This document shows positions 35,533-45,366 of a DNA stretch of 64,000 nucleotides, in pieces. The notes beneath the pieces are model-generated. The model searched no databases, was not told the origin of the DNA, and saw only the letters and a list, made by a program, of their open reading frames with translations. A program made the translations under genes and the position numbers. Numbering within the stretch: the first letter of the stretch is position 1; every line of letters begins with the position of its first letter. The DNA is taken from positions 124,001-188,000 of the forward strand of contig NZ_JRFE01000022.1 of NCBI RefSeq assembly GCF_000756305.1. Reading direction: 5' to 3'. The DNA comes from Myxosarcina sp. GI1 (lineage in GTDB: Bacteria; Cyanobacteriota; Cyanobacteriia; Cyanobacteriales; Xenococcaceae).

Positions 35533-37721
35533 TGGAGCGAGTTAACTGGGAAGAAGAGCGAGGAGATTTAGGCTATGGAAAACTGTTACAAATCCTCTGG
35601 CGACGGCGATATTGGTTTGCTGGAGTTTTTGGCACAGTCTTGGCAGTAGCAATCCCTCTAACTTTAAGTAAAGCACCAAGTTACGAAAGCTACATGCAGC
35701 TTTTGGTCGAACCCAACTACCAGGGCAACAGCAATACCAGAGATGCCGAGCAAACTTTTGCCGATTCTGATATTCAGATTGACTATGCTACCCAGTTAAA
35801 TTTGATGCGTAGCTCGGAATTGATTCAGCAGGCAGTAGAAAAACTACATGCTACATATCCAGATATAGACGTAGAAACCATTAAGAAATCTCTGCTTCTA
35901 GATCGGCTTGTCGAGAAAGAAGACGAAGGAGAAGATACCGAAACCAAAATTTTTGAAGTCGCCTATTCGGATGAAGATCCAGAAAAAACTCAAAGAGTAT
36001 TAGAAGCGCTAAAGGAAGTATATCTCGATTACAATTTAGCCCAGCAAGATAAGCGTTTGCAAGAAGGCTTGAGTTTTATCGACAAACAAATTCCCGAAGC
36101 GCGAGAGACTATCGATCGGGCTGAAGCTGAATTAAAGCAGTTACGAACTCGCTACAATTTGATCGCTCCAGACAAAGAAGCCACAACTATGGCAGAGATG
36201 CTTAACAATATCGAACAGCAAAGAGCGTCGATTAGTGCGGAGTACCAAGCTACAAAAGGACGTGTAGACCAGCTACAGGGTGTATTTGGTTTGTCTGCCA
36301 ATAACGCCGATACCGCCTCTCGCCTCAGCCAGTCTTCTACATACCAACTGTTGTTCGATCGCCTGCAGGAAATTGAAACCCAATTAGCAGCAGAAAGAAA
36401 TAGGTTTACCGAAGATAATCCCATCGTTCGAGAATTAATCGAGCGCCGAGATAGCACCCAGACTCAACTAAGACAGGAAGCCGAAAGAATTTTGGGAACG
36501 GCTACTCCAGGCTCGTTGCCAGCAATCTTACCCCAGCAACAAACAGTCGATTCCGACACGGAATTAATTCAAACCCTAACTCAAGCTAAAGCCGATTTAG
36601 CAGCGTTGTCAGAGCGCGATCGCGCTCTGGCTAAAACCGAGCAAAAGCTCAGACAACAACTCAACCAGTTCCCCGATATAATCGCTCAATATGCTAACTT
36701 AGCCCAAGATCTGCAAACCAAAAGAGATACTCTACAAAGACTGCTTACAGCCAAACAGGAATTAGGCATAGAGATCGACCGCGGAGGCTTTAACTGGCAA
36801 ATAGTCGAGCCACCAAGATTAGGAGAGGAGACAGGACCGAGTACCACACAAAAAATTCTTATTTGCGGTATTGTAGCTACTTTTTTAGGAGGAGTTGCGG
36901 CATTCTTTAGAGAAGCTTTAGACGATCGCATTTACAGTTACGAACAACTTCAAGAGCGAATCGATTTGCCTATTTTAGGTACTGCTCCCAGCTTGTTACC
37001 GCCAGCAGACGATCCGTTTACAGTCAAACTACCGTTTTTGCTCTCTCGCTCGGTCGAATTTGATGAGATTATTCATTGGCCCCCATTTCGCGAATCTCTC
37101 GATTTGATTTACGAAAATATTCAATTAATTGGCTACGATTCCTCGTATAAATCTATAGCCGTAACCAGTCCTTCAGAAGGAGAAGGCAAATCTACTTTAG
37201 TTGTCGGTTTGGCTATGAGCGTCGCTCGCCATCACAATCGAGTTTTAATTATCGACGGCGACCTACGCTGCCCGACCATACACCAAAAGTTTCGCCTCGA
37301 TAATCAAAGTGGGCTATCTGATTTTTTAATCGGACAGACAATAGTTCCTAATATAAACCAAGTAACTCTAGCAGACGAAAGAATAGATGTATTGACTTCG
37401 GGAGCGATAAGTTCCGACCCAGTTAAATTATTAAACTCCTCTAAATTTAAACAGTTAATTCGCAACTATGAAGAGATTTACGACTTAATTTTGATCGATA
37501 CACCGCCAGCTATAGGTATGGCCGATGCAATTAAAGTAGCCTCCTGCTGTGATGGAACGATCTTGATGACTCGTCTCAATCAGGTAAAAGCTTCGGAATT
37601 ATTGCAGGCGGTTGGTTTGCTCGATAAATTAAACGTCATTGGCGTAATTGCTAATGATTCAAAAGAGGTAGTCAAACAGTATAAAAACAAAAAACGCTAT
37701 TTATTTCCCGAAACAGTTTAA
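35532..37721 (+). CDS. Wzc-like polysaccharide co-polymerase / tyrosine autokinase
   Basis: A 729-residue inner-membrane protein that controls chain length and export. The first helix is near 28-48; a long periplasmic Wzz/coiled-coil region (60-430) follows, then the second helix near 436-456. The cytoplasmic BY-kinase has Walker A SPSEGEGKST (546-555), Walker A' VLIIDGDLRCP and Walker B LILIDTPPAIG. The C-terminal tail has only two tyrosines (QYKNKKRYLF), a sparse autophosphorylation cluster. It is translationally coupled to the preceding glycosyltransferase. No OPX outer-membrane partner is in the window. Confidence 0.93.
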   Translation: MERVNWEEERGDLGYGKLLQILWRRRYWFAGVFGTVLAVAIPLTLSKAPSYESYMQLLVEPNYQGNSNTRDAEQTFADSDIQIDYATQLNLMRSSELIQQAVEKLHATYPDIDVETIKKSLLLDRLVEKEDEGEDTETKIFEVAYSDEDPEKTQRVLEALKEVYLDYNLAQQDKRLQEGLSFIDKQIPEARETIDRAEAELKQLRTRYNLIAPDKEATTMAEMLNNIEQQRASISAEYQATKGRVDQLQGVFGLSANNADTASRLSQSSTYQLLFDRLQEIETQLAAERNRFTEDNPIVRELIERRDSTQTQLRQEAERILGTATPGSLPAILPQQQTVDSDTELIQTLTQAKADLAALSERDRALAKTEQKLRQQLNQFPDIIAQYANLAQDLQTKRDTLQRLLTAKQELGIEIDRGGFNWQIVEPPRLGEETGPSTTQKILICGIVATFLGGVAAFFREALDDRIYSYEQLQERIDLPILGTAPSLLPPADDPFTVKLPFLLSRSVEFDEIIHWPPFRESLDLIYENIQLIGYDSSYKSIAVTSPSEGEGKSTLVVGLAMSVARHHNRVLIIDGDLRCPTIHQKFRLDNQSGLSDFLIGQTIVPNINQVTLADERIDVLTSGAISSDPVKLLNSSKFKQLIRNYEEIYDLILIDTPPAIGMADAIKVASCCDGTILMTRLNQVKASELLQAVGLLDKLNVIGVIANDSKEVVKQYKNKKRYLFPETV

Positions 37722-37744
37722 ATAATTTGTGGAGAAAATCGATC

Positions 37745-38686
37745 GTGACTGACAATATTTTGCTAACCACCTCTAAAGTATTAAATCTCGACCTAGCTCC
37801 CAGCCAGGAAACTAACGGTGATTTGCCACCCTGTAGCCTGAAATGGCGCAAGAAAAAGCTGTGGGTCGAAAAAATAACCAGCAAAAGTCGCCATCGCTTC
37901 ACTTTGCCCGCTCTAAAACGCCAACAGTGGTTAAAAGAGTGTCTGAAACGCTCGCCTATAGATCGAGTTTGTGTTGATTCCAAACTAGGTGAGATGGGCA
38001 TTAAAATTTGGGCTGATGCTTGTCTGGCTACTAAGAAACAGATTTTTTTACGTATACCCTCCTGTCCTAAAATTCTTCAAAATCAAAAAAGCGTTTATTG
38101 GCGATTTAAAAGAATGATGGACTGGTGTGGCGCGGCAGTTTTATTACTAATACTCAGTCCCATTCTGCTAGCAGTTGCCGCAGCGATCGCCATTTCTTCC
38201 CCAGGACCTATTTTCTTTCGTCAGTGGCGAGTAGGTAGAAGGGGCAAACTGTTTCAAATTTATAAGTTTCGCACGATGGTAATCGATGCCGAACGACAGC
38301 ACCATCAAATTATGAGCGCGCAGCAAGGATTGCACAAGCGAGAAGACGATCCCCGCGTTACCACCGTCGGTCGGGTTCTGCGTAAATATAGTCTCGATGA
38401 ACTGCCCCAACTATTAAACGTACTTAAAGGGGAACTTAGTTTGGTAGGACCTCGTCCCTGGGCACTATATGATGCTTTACGTCTGGGAGAAACGAAAAAA
38501 GAGAGACTCAATGTACTGCCAGGAATTACGGGAGCATGGCAAGTAGAAAGCCGCTCTAATTTACTAGAATTGGAAGCCGTCACCAAATGCGATTTAGAGT
38601 ATTTGCAAAGCTGGACTTTAAAAAGAGATTTAAAAATATTATTGCTAACCGTACCTAGAGTTTTTTCTGGTTTTGGTGCTTATTAA
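37745..38686 (+). CDS. Initiating sugar transferase (polyprenyl phosphoglycosyl transferase)
   Basis: A 313-residue WcaJ/WbaP-type enzyme that loads the first sugar-1-phosphate on undecaprenyl phosphate. After a polar N-terminus it has one hydrophobic segment (AAVLLLILSPILLAVAAAI) followed by the catalytic Bac_transf core: GPIFFRQWRVGRRGKLFQIY, KFRTM, DELPQLLNVLKGELSLVGPRP and GITGAWQV. The GTG at 37745 has GGAG upstream; the frame could also open at TTG 37727. It lacks the usual four N-terminal helices, so it is the short PglC-like form with an extra soluble head. Confidence 0.88.
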   Translation: MTDNILLTTSKVLNLDLAPSQETNGDLPPCSLKWRKKKLWVEKITSKSRHRFTLPALKRQQWLKECLKRSPIDRVCVDSKLGEMGIKIWADACLATKKQIFLRIPSCPKILQNQKSVYWRFKRMMDWCGAAVLLLILSPILLAVAAAIAISSPGPIFFRQWRVGRRGKLFQIYKFRTMVIDAERQHHQIMSAQQGLHKREDDPRVTTVGRVLRKYSLDELPQLLNVLKGELSLVGPRPWALYDALRLGETKKERLNVLPGITGAWQVESRSNLLELEAVTKCDLEYLQSWTLKRDLKILLLTVPRVFSGFGAY

Positions 38687-38701
38687 TTGGGATCGTACTG
38701 T

Positions 38702-40558
38702 ATGAGGATGCAAAGAAGCTTGAAATTTCCCTTGTTATTACGTAATTTAGTAAAAGCCACTGAATTTTGGCGAGATAACTATATAATTGTCCGCGAACTC
38801 AAACATTTTCGGAAAATTGCTATTCTGGCGTTGACCTGTACTTTGCTAGCAGCAATTTTTGAAGGAGGTACGGTAGGTTTAATTGCCTCTTTCTTACAGG
38901 GATTGACCAATCCCAACGAACCCCCAATTCAAACGGGGATCGAATGGTTTGACGTTCGGATTTTGGCAACTGAAGCAACCGCAGCAGCGCGAATTTATCG
39001 TCTGTCGGCACTGATCCTGGTAACAGTATGGTTTAGATCTGCACTCCTATATTTTGGAACTTATAATCTCAGGCTTTCTCAATCTAATTTATGCGATCGC
39101 ATTCGCCAGCGTCTTTTCGACCAGTTTCAAAGTTTGAGCCTGAGCTATTATTCCAGCAGTCGTTCGGGAGAATTAATCAATAGCATCACTAATGAAATCA
39201 ATCAGCTAAAACAAGCGATCGAGATCTATTCAATGTTGATTACTCGTAGCTCGACGATGCTAGCTTACGTAGTATCTATGTTTTGGATTTCCTGGCAACT
39301 GACAATAACCGCTTTAATGTTTTATTTTTTGTTGTCTGTAGGTTTGTCCAAGCTAATTGCCAGAGTACGCGAAGCTAGTTTTGCCGTTCCCCAAGCTAAC
39401 GGCAAACTAACCTCAGTTGCGATTGAATTTATTAACGGCATTCGTACTGTTAAAGCTTCGGCAACTCAAGATTACGAACGAAGAAGATTTGTGCGAGCCA
39501 GTAGAAACATTATTGAAGCTGAAGACAAAGTTGCTGGGATCTCGTCATCGGTACAGCCAATAGCAGAAGGGGTAGCCAGCACGATTTTGATTATTATGGT
39601 TATCGTGGCATTCAATTTATTTATTGTTGGAGGCGAATTTAAAGCGGCTTCGCTACTAACGTTTATGTTTGTTTTGTTTCGGATGATGCCTTTGGTATCT
39701 CAAATAAATGCTAAGAGAGAAAATCTCAATCGTTTTCGAGGCACCATCGAACACCTCAAACAACTGCTGAGAACCGACGACAAACCTTATCTGCAAGATG
39801 GAAAAATCCAGTTTTCTGGTTTAAAACAAGGTATCGACTTTATTTCTGTCGATTTTAGTTACCAACCAGAAGAAGATTTAGTGCTTAAAAATATCACCCT
39901 GTCTATTGAAAAGGGAAAAACTACTGCTTTAGTAGGGTCTTCTGGTGCTGGTAAGAGTACTTTAGCAGATTTAATTCCCAGATTTTACGATCCCACTAGC
40001 GGCGAAATACTGATTGATGGTGTAAATCTGCGTCGGTTAGAAATCAATTCTTTGCGTCGCCGCATGGCAGTAGTCAGCCAAGAAACCTTTATTTTTAACA
40101 ACACAGTAAGATACAACATTGCCTATGGGTTAGAAGATATTGACGAACTCAAAATTATTCAAGCAGCAAAACAGTCTAATGCCTGGTCATTTATTCAGTC
40201 ACTACCTGAAGGATTCAATACCATACTAGGAGATCGCGGCGTGCGGTTATCGGGAGGACAAAGGCAGCGCCTTGCCATTGCTCGTGCTTTATTACGCGAT
40301 CCCGAAATTTTAATTCTCGACGAGGCAACTAGTGCTTTAGACTCCGTCACCGAAAGGCTAATTCAAGAATCTTTAGAAAAACTTTCTCAAGATCGAACCG
40401 TTATTGCCATCGCTCATCGACTCTCTACTATTGTCAAAGCAGACAAAGTAGTCGTACTCGAACAAGGTCATATTGTCGAGCAAGGTACCTATGAAGAGTT
40501 GTTGCAGCAGCGAGGCAAACTGTGGAAGTATCATCAGATGCAGCACGAACTAACCTAA
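38702..40558 (+). CDS. ABC exporter, possible lipid-linked oligosaccharide flippase
   Basis: A 618-residue half-transporter from MRMQRSLKFP (38702). Six membrane helices fill residues 30-320. The ATPase has GSSGAGKST (about 411-419), LSGGQRQRLAIARALL, LILDEATSALD and IAHRLST. The MsbA/PglK-type architecture in the middle of a polysaccharide operon with a Wzy-like ligase suggests it flips lipid-linked repeat units in place of Wzx (inference). It follows the initiating transferase with 15 bases between stop and ATG. Confidence 0.88.
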   Translation: MRMQRSLKFPLLLRNLVKATEFWRDNYIIVRELKHFRKIAILALTCTLLAAIFEGGTVGLIASFLQGLTNPNEPPIQTGIEWFDVRILATEATAAARIYRLSALILVTVWFRSALLYFGTYNLRLSQSNLCDRIRQRLFDQFQSLSLSYYSSSRSGELINSITNEINQLKQAIEIYSMLITRSSTMLAYVVSMFWISWQLTITALMFYFLLSVGLSKLIARVREASFAVPQANGKLTSVAIEFINGIRTVKASATQDYERRRFVRASRNIIEAEDKVAGISSSVQPIAEGVASTILIIMVIVAFNLFIVGGEFKAASLLTFMFVLFRMMPLVSQINAKRENLNRFRGTIEHLKQLLRTDDKPYLQDGKIQFSGLKQGIDFISVDFSYQPEEDLVLKNITLSIEKGKTTALVGSSGAGKSTLADLIPRFYDPTSGEILIDGVNLRRLEINSLRRRMAVVSQETFIFNNTVRYNIAYGLEDIDELKIIQAAKQSNAWSFIQSLPEGFNTILGDRGVRLSGGQRQRLAIARALLRDPEILILDEATSALDSVTERLIQESLEKLSQDRTVIAIAHRLSTIVKADKVVVLEQGHIVEQGTYEELLQQRGKLWKYHQMQHELT

Positions 40559-40800
40559 GCCAGGATTATAGAATTAATTAGTCAAAGCGGTAGTAACAAG
40601 CGAACTAATCTGCCTACAACCGATCGGCAATATAGCAAATGAAAGTTATAAGCGAGCCATTACGTTATTTTAGTTAGATTTTCTTGGCTCGAAACCCGTC
40701 ACTTTTTGGTCATATTTGAGTTTTATTTTAAGCAGTGCAACTTTAGTTAAAACCTAAATGAATGTCCTCGTGGCACTTTCATCCTAAATTACACCAATCT

Positions 40801-42081
40801 ATGAAAATTGCCTATATTGTCGAATCTTTTCCCGTTCTATCTCAGACTTTTATAGTCAATCAAATTGTCGGTGCGATCGAGCGGGGTCACGAAGTTCACA
40901 TCCATCCTATCGGTATTTTTCATCGAGAAGACGACTTAGAGCGCATTCATCCCATTATAAAAAAGTATCGTTTGTTGGAGCAGACCCATTATTCACCTTC
41001 ATTGCCAGTCAACTATCTCTGGCGAATTTTGAAAGCAATAGGATTATTTTTTGTTTATTTTTACCGAGGTTCCTGGACTTGTCTGCCCACTCTTAACTTT
41101 TTTAAATATGGTAGAGCTGCTTATTCTCTACGCTTGTTTTATCAAGCAATTGGGCTACTTAGCGATCGCCAATACGATATAATACATTGTCAGTTTGGTC
41201 TTTTAGGTAGTCTAGCTCTAATCTACCGCGACTGTGGTTTACTTCAAGGAACTTTGGTAACTACCTTTCGGGGTTTTGATGTCAGTTCTCTAATCGAACA
41301 ACAAGGCAGCCAAATTTACGACCGTTTGTTTGTTGAAGGAGATTTTTTTATGGCTAACTGCGAGTTTTTTAAACAACGGGCGATCGAGTTGGGCTGTAAC
41401 CCCCAAAAAATTATCGTTCACGGTTCGGGAATAGACTGCCAGAAATTTGCCTATAGACCTTCTCGTATAGCTTCTGATGGTAAAATTCGTTTGATTACAG
41501 TGGGGCGTTTGGTAGAAAAAAAAGGCATTGAATATGGCATTAAAGCTGTAGCTAAACTGGCAGCAACCTACCACAACCTCGAATACAAGATTGTTGGCGA
41601 CGGTCCTTTACGAAAGTCTTTACAAAGGTTAATTGAAGAACTTCAAGTTGGACACATTGTAAAATTGTTGGGAGCCAAACATCAAGAGGAAATTATTGCG
41701 CTGCTCGCCAAATCCGATTTGTTTCTCGCTCCCTGTGTCAGGGCGAACAGCGGCGATAGTGATGCTCCAGTTAATACTTTAAAAGAGGCAATGGCAATAG
41801 GATTACCAGTAGTCAGTACCGAACATGGCGGCATTCCCGAACTTGTAGAGCATGGCGTATCTGGTTTTCTGGTTCCCGAACGAGATGTAGAGGCACTAAT
41901 GGAAAAAATTGAGTATTCGATCGAACATCCCCAAGAATGGTTGTCAATGGGAAAAGCTGGTCGCGCCCGTGTCGAAGCAAAATATGACATTGAAAAGCTT
42001 AACGACGAGCTAGTAAAAATCTATGAGCAATTGGCATTGAAAAAGTCTCAGTCCAAGCTCGAACATTTGATAACAGCATAA
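40801..42081 (+). CDS. Family 4 glycosyltransferase (WcaL-like)
   Basis: About 426 residues from MKIAYIVESFPVLSQTF (40801), the family-typical N-terminus; the in-frame ATG at 40762 adds 13 residues. VGRLVEKKGIEYGIKA and SDAPVNTLKEAMAIGLPVVS complete the GT-B donor site. This is the colanic-acid WcaL/AmsK group, which adds hexoses to a lipid-linked repeat unit. It begins a second run of genes after a 240-base gap. Confidence 0.88.
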   Translation: MKIAYIVESFPVLSQTFIVNQIVGAIERGHEVHIHPIGIFHREDDLERIHPIIKKYRLLEQTHYSPSLPVNYLWRILKAIGLFFVYFYRGSWTCLPTLNFFKYGRAAYSLRLFYQAIGLLSDRQYDIIHCQFGLLGSLALIYRDCGLLQGTLVTTFRGFDVSSLIEQQGSQIYDRLFVEGDFFMANCEFFKQRAIELGCNPQKIIVHGSGIDCQKFAYRPSRIASDGKIRLITVGRLVEKKGIEYGIKAVAKLAATYHNLEYKIVGDGPLRKSLQRLIEELQVGHIVKLLGAKHQEEIIALLAKSDLFLAPCVRANSGDSDAPVNTLKEAMAIGLPVVSTEHGGIPELVEHGVSGFLVPERDVEALMEKIEYSIEHPQEWLSMGKAGRARVEAKYDIEKLNDELVKIYEQLALKKSQSKLEHLITA

Positions 42082-42131
42082 CCTCAGTTTGATTAAACAT
42101 TAACAGCCGACAAACTAATAACTAGAAAACT

Positions 42132-43184
42132 ATGTCTATATCTTTAGAAAATCAACCCCAAGTAACTATCGTTGTAGTTCCTCGCGAACGTTTTAGCTGT
42201 ACCCAAGACTCTTTAGAAAGCATTTACGAGCATACCAAAATTCCCTTCGATCTAGTCTACGTAGATGGTAATTCACCAACCAAAGTTGCCAACTATCTTC
42301 AGACTCAAGCACGAGTTAAAAACTTTCAATTAGTGCGAACCGACTGCTATCTCGCTCCCAACAAGGCACGAAACTTAGGTTTGAGCTACGTAAAAACAAA
42401 GTACGTAGTTTTTATAGATAATGACGTAATTTTAACCCCGAATTGGCTACAGCCACTGGTCAACTGTGCTGAAGAAACAGGAGCCGCAGTTGTCGGACCT
42501 TTAATGTGTCAAAATAAACCGCTACATGAAATAGTTCATTTTGCTGGAGGCGAATCTCATATTGTCACTGATGTAAACGGCAAACAGCATATCCGTGAAA
42601 AAATGTACAAACAAGGTCAAAAAGTTGCTGAAGTTAGACCACAACTGAAGCGGATGCCTACCGAACTTACGGAATTTCACTGTATGTTAGTGCGTACTAA
42701 AATTTTCGAGCAAATTGGTACTTTTGATGAAGCTATGCTTAATACTAAAGAACATCTCGATTTTTGTATGTTAGTAACTGCAGCAGGAGAAACCGTTTAT
42801 TTTGAACCAGACTCGATAATGACTTACGTTCAAGGCAGTTTGGAATTAAGCGACATTCATTATTTTATGCTTCGTTGGAGTAACGCCTGGACAGTCAATA
42901 GTTTGGAACATTTACGACAAAAATGGGACTTAGAAACAGATGGTTATTTCAAATCCAAATACAAAAAGCTAGGATGGCGGCGAAGAGAACAAATTATTTC
43001 TCCTCTCAGCCGTCGTTTGAGCCTGGGTTTAAATCCCAAATATTTGGGTAAAATTTTCAGATTATTAGACAAAAATATTTTAAATCCCTATCTTACCTAT
43101 CGTCACGCTCGCCAACAACTGAATCATCGCCAGAAGTTGGCATTTGCAGCACGACAAACTCCAAAAACTCTCGAACGAGTTTAA
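42132..43184 (+). CDS. Family 2 glycosyltransferase
   Basis: A 350-residue GT-A enzyme. VTIVVVPRERFSCTQDSLESIY opens the fold, NKARNLGLSYVKTKYVVFIDNDV supplies the DxD-type motif (FIDND), and ELTEFHCMLVRTKIFEQIGTFDE closes the acceptor loop. The basic C-terminal extension (about 270-350) is not part of the catalytic core. Substrate unknown. It is 50 bases after the WcaL-like gene. Confidence 0.85.
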   Translation: MSISLENQPQVTIVVVPRERFSCTQDSLESIYEHTKIPFDLVYVDGNSPTKVANYLQTQARVKNFQLVRTDCYLAPNKARNLGLSYVKTKYVVFIDNDVILTPNWLQPLVNCAEETGAAVVGPLMCQNKPLHEIVHFAGGESHIVTDVNGKQHIREKMYKQGQKVAEVRPQLKRMPTELTEFHCMLVRTKIFEQIGTFDEAMLNTKEHLDFCMLVTAAGETVYFEPDSIMTYVQGSLELSDIHYFMLRWSNAWTVNSLEHLRQKWDLETDGYFKSKYKKLGWRRREQIISPLSRRLSLGLNPKYLGKIFRLLDKNILNPYLTYRHARQQLNHRQKLAFAARQTPKTLERV

Positions 43185-43373
43185 AATTAGAACTTTAACT
43201 TTATGCAATCAAAAATAGCAGTTATCTTTGGGGAACAGAAGCAATGAATTTAAGTTTGCTGACAGACAACAACCAAAACAGGTTTATCTAACCGCTGTTT
43301 ATGATTGTCTAAAAAGTAAAATTAATAACCAAAAAGTCGATGACGAATTTGGTAATTATACAAACAGAACAAC

Positions 43374-44414
43374 ATGAACCAATTAGTATCGGTACTTATA
43401 CCTTGTTATAACAAAAGTAAATGGATTAGAGCGGCAATCGATAGTTGCTTAAATCAAACTTATCCAAATATAGAAATTATTGTTATTGACGATGGTTCTA
43501 CCGATAATTCTTTAGAAATTATCAAAAGCTATGGAGATAAAGTTATTTGGGAGAATGGACGCAATAGAGGTGCCAACTATGCTAGAAATCGAGGCTTTGC
43601 TTTGTCAAAGGGCAAATATATTCAGTATTTAGATGCTGATGATTATCTATTACCCGAGAAAATTGAAAAGCAGATTCGCTTTTTAGAAAATACGGATGCA
43701 GATCTGGTATATGGTAATGTCATCTGCGAGTATTGTGCCGCTGATGGAACTAGTTCTTTTAGCGAACTGCAAATATGCAGGTCTCACGATAATATTCTCG
43801 AGTTTCTACTCTCTTTTGAGTATTTTATTCAAACAGCAAGTCCATTGATCGAGCGACAGGTAATAACTAATAGCGAAGGATGGGATGAAAATCTTCAAGC
43901 AGCTCAAGACATAGATTTTTTTCTAAATCTAGCAATAAATGAAGTTAAATTTAGCTATCAGCCCGACTGCTACACAGTATATAGATACTATCACAGCGAT
44001 TCTAAGATTTCTGCCGACAAGACTAAACTCTGGAATCATCGTTTAATGGTAATCAAAAAAGCAGAAAAAAAACTAATAAAACTCGATAAACTAACAGAGA
44101 AATATAAAAAAGCTCTAGCACAAGCCTGTTTTAGAGTAGCGTTGTTTGGCTGTATTTATCTCGATCGCAAGCAGTATCGCATGCTGTTGCAAAAGACTAT
44201 TGCTCTCAATCCTGATTTTAATCCCGATAGTTCGATGCTTAAAAGCGGTGCCAAGATATACAAAATTCTCCATAAATTTTTAGGATTTATACCAGCAGGT
44301 ATAGTTTATAAATATATAAAACATTTAAATTTTATTCGCCACCATAAAGAAAAAGATTATGGTTTGCATACAGCAAAAAAAAATTGGATAAATCTTAGAA
44401 AATTAAATTATTAA
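43374..44414 (+). CDS. Family 2 glycosyltransferase, AT-rich
   Basis: A 346-residue GT-A enzyme: VLIPCYNKSKWIRAAIDSCL (8-27), VIDDGSTDNSLEII (37-50) and YLDADDYLLPEK (about 84-95) with the DxD. The C-terminal third is helical and basic. The coding DNA is visibly richer in A and T than the surrounding genes, as are the next two sulfotransferase genes. Substrate unknown. Confidence 0.88.
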   Translation: MNQLVSVLIPCYNKSKWIRAAIDSCLNQTYPNIEIIVIDDGSTDNSLEIIKSYGDKVIWENGRNRGANYARNRGFALSKGKYIQYLDADDYLLPEKIEKQIRFLENTDADLVYGNVICEYCAADGTSSFSELQICRSHDNILEFLLSFEYFIQTASPLIERQVITNSEGWDENLQAAQDIDFFLNLAINEVKFSYQPDCYTVYRYYHSDSKISADKTKLWNHRLMVIKKAEKKLIKLDKLTEKYKKALAQACFRVALFGCIYLDRKQYRMLLQKTIALNPDFNPDSSMLKSGAKIYKILHKFLGFIPAGIVYKYIKHLNFIRHHKEKDYGLHTAKKNWINLRKLNY

Positions 44415-44447
44415 TTTTAGCGATCGCTACAAAATTTTGATAATACA

Positions 44448-45305
44448 ATGCAGATAGACAATTTCGCTTTAATTATAGGCACTATGAAGGGTGGGACTAC
44501 AAGTCTGTTCAATTATTTAGCCAAGCATCCTCAGATTTCACCCTGTATAGAGAAAGAGCCAAGTTTTTTTTCCGAGCAAGCTAAATTGGCTCTAGGTTAC
44601 GACTACTATCAGAGTTTGTGGAATTACGATCCTACCGTACATAAAATTGCTTTGGAAGCTTCTACTTCTTATACCAGAGCGACTCATCCTTACTATGTCA
44701 GGGCAGCAGAAAATATTTATCGCTACAGTATCAACAACAAAATTAAATTTAAATTTATTTATATTCTCAGAAATCCTATAGATAGAATTGAATCTCATTA
44801 TACTCACGGTCGTGCCTGGGGATATGGTGAAACCAAACACGATCCCACTGAAGAAGTTAATCGCGAAGTATTAGAAACTACAAAATATGCCATGCAGATC
44901 GAGGAATATTATCAAAGATTTTCTAGTGAAAGCATTCTGCTCTTAGATTTTGTAGATTTAAAACAACAGCCAGAATCAATTTTGAAAAAAATCTGTCAAT
45001 TTTTAGAAATAGATGATAATTATGACTTTGAAGAGTTAAACACAGTTCACAATCGTGGTAAGACAAGAACGACCATAAAATTACCAGGCTGGTATAAAAT
45101 CAGGAGAACTGACTATGTAAGAGCGATTAGCGATTCAATTCCTATAAAAACCAAAAAAATATTTCGCAGTTGTTTTGGTCGTCAAGTAAGCGAACCTATA
45201 AAATTATCACCAGAACAAAAAAAATTAGTTTTAAGCGAACTACAAACGGATTTAGAACAGCTGCGATCGCAATATGGTTTTGATATTTCTCAATGGAATC
45301 TATAA
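44448..45305 (+). CDS. PAPS-dependent sulfotransferase 1
   Basis: A 285-residue sulfotransferase. GTMKGGTTSLFNYLAKHP (11-28) is the 5'-phosphosulfate loop and LRNPIDRIESHY (107-118) the 3'-phosphate-binding motif of PAPS. ISPCIEKEPSFF (30-41) carries the KE/P active-site region. It should sulfate a carbohydrate hydroxyl in the nascent polymer or its lipid-linked unit. It is followed by a close paralogue. Confidence 0.9.
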   Translation: MQIDNFALIIGTMKGGTTSLFNYLAKHPQISPCIEKEPSFFSEQAKLALGYDYYQSLWNYDPTVHKIALEASTSYTRATHPYYVRAAENIYRYSINNKIKFKFIYILRNPIDRIESHYTHGRAWGYGETKHDPTEEVNREVLETTKYAMQIEEYYQRFSSESILLLDFVDLKQQPESILKKICQFLEIDDNYDFEELNTVHNRGKTRTTIKLPGWYKIRRTDYVRAISDSIPIKTKKIFRSCFGRQVSEPIKLSPEQKKLVLSELQTDLEQLRSQYGFDISQWNL

Positions 45306-45366
45306 TTTTAAACGTTTAATTTAACTTTAGTAATGCAAAAACTTTATATAATAGCGTATTTAAAAA

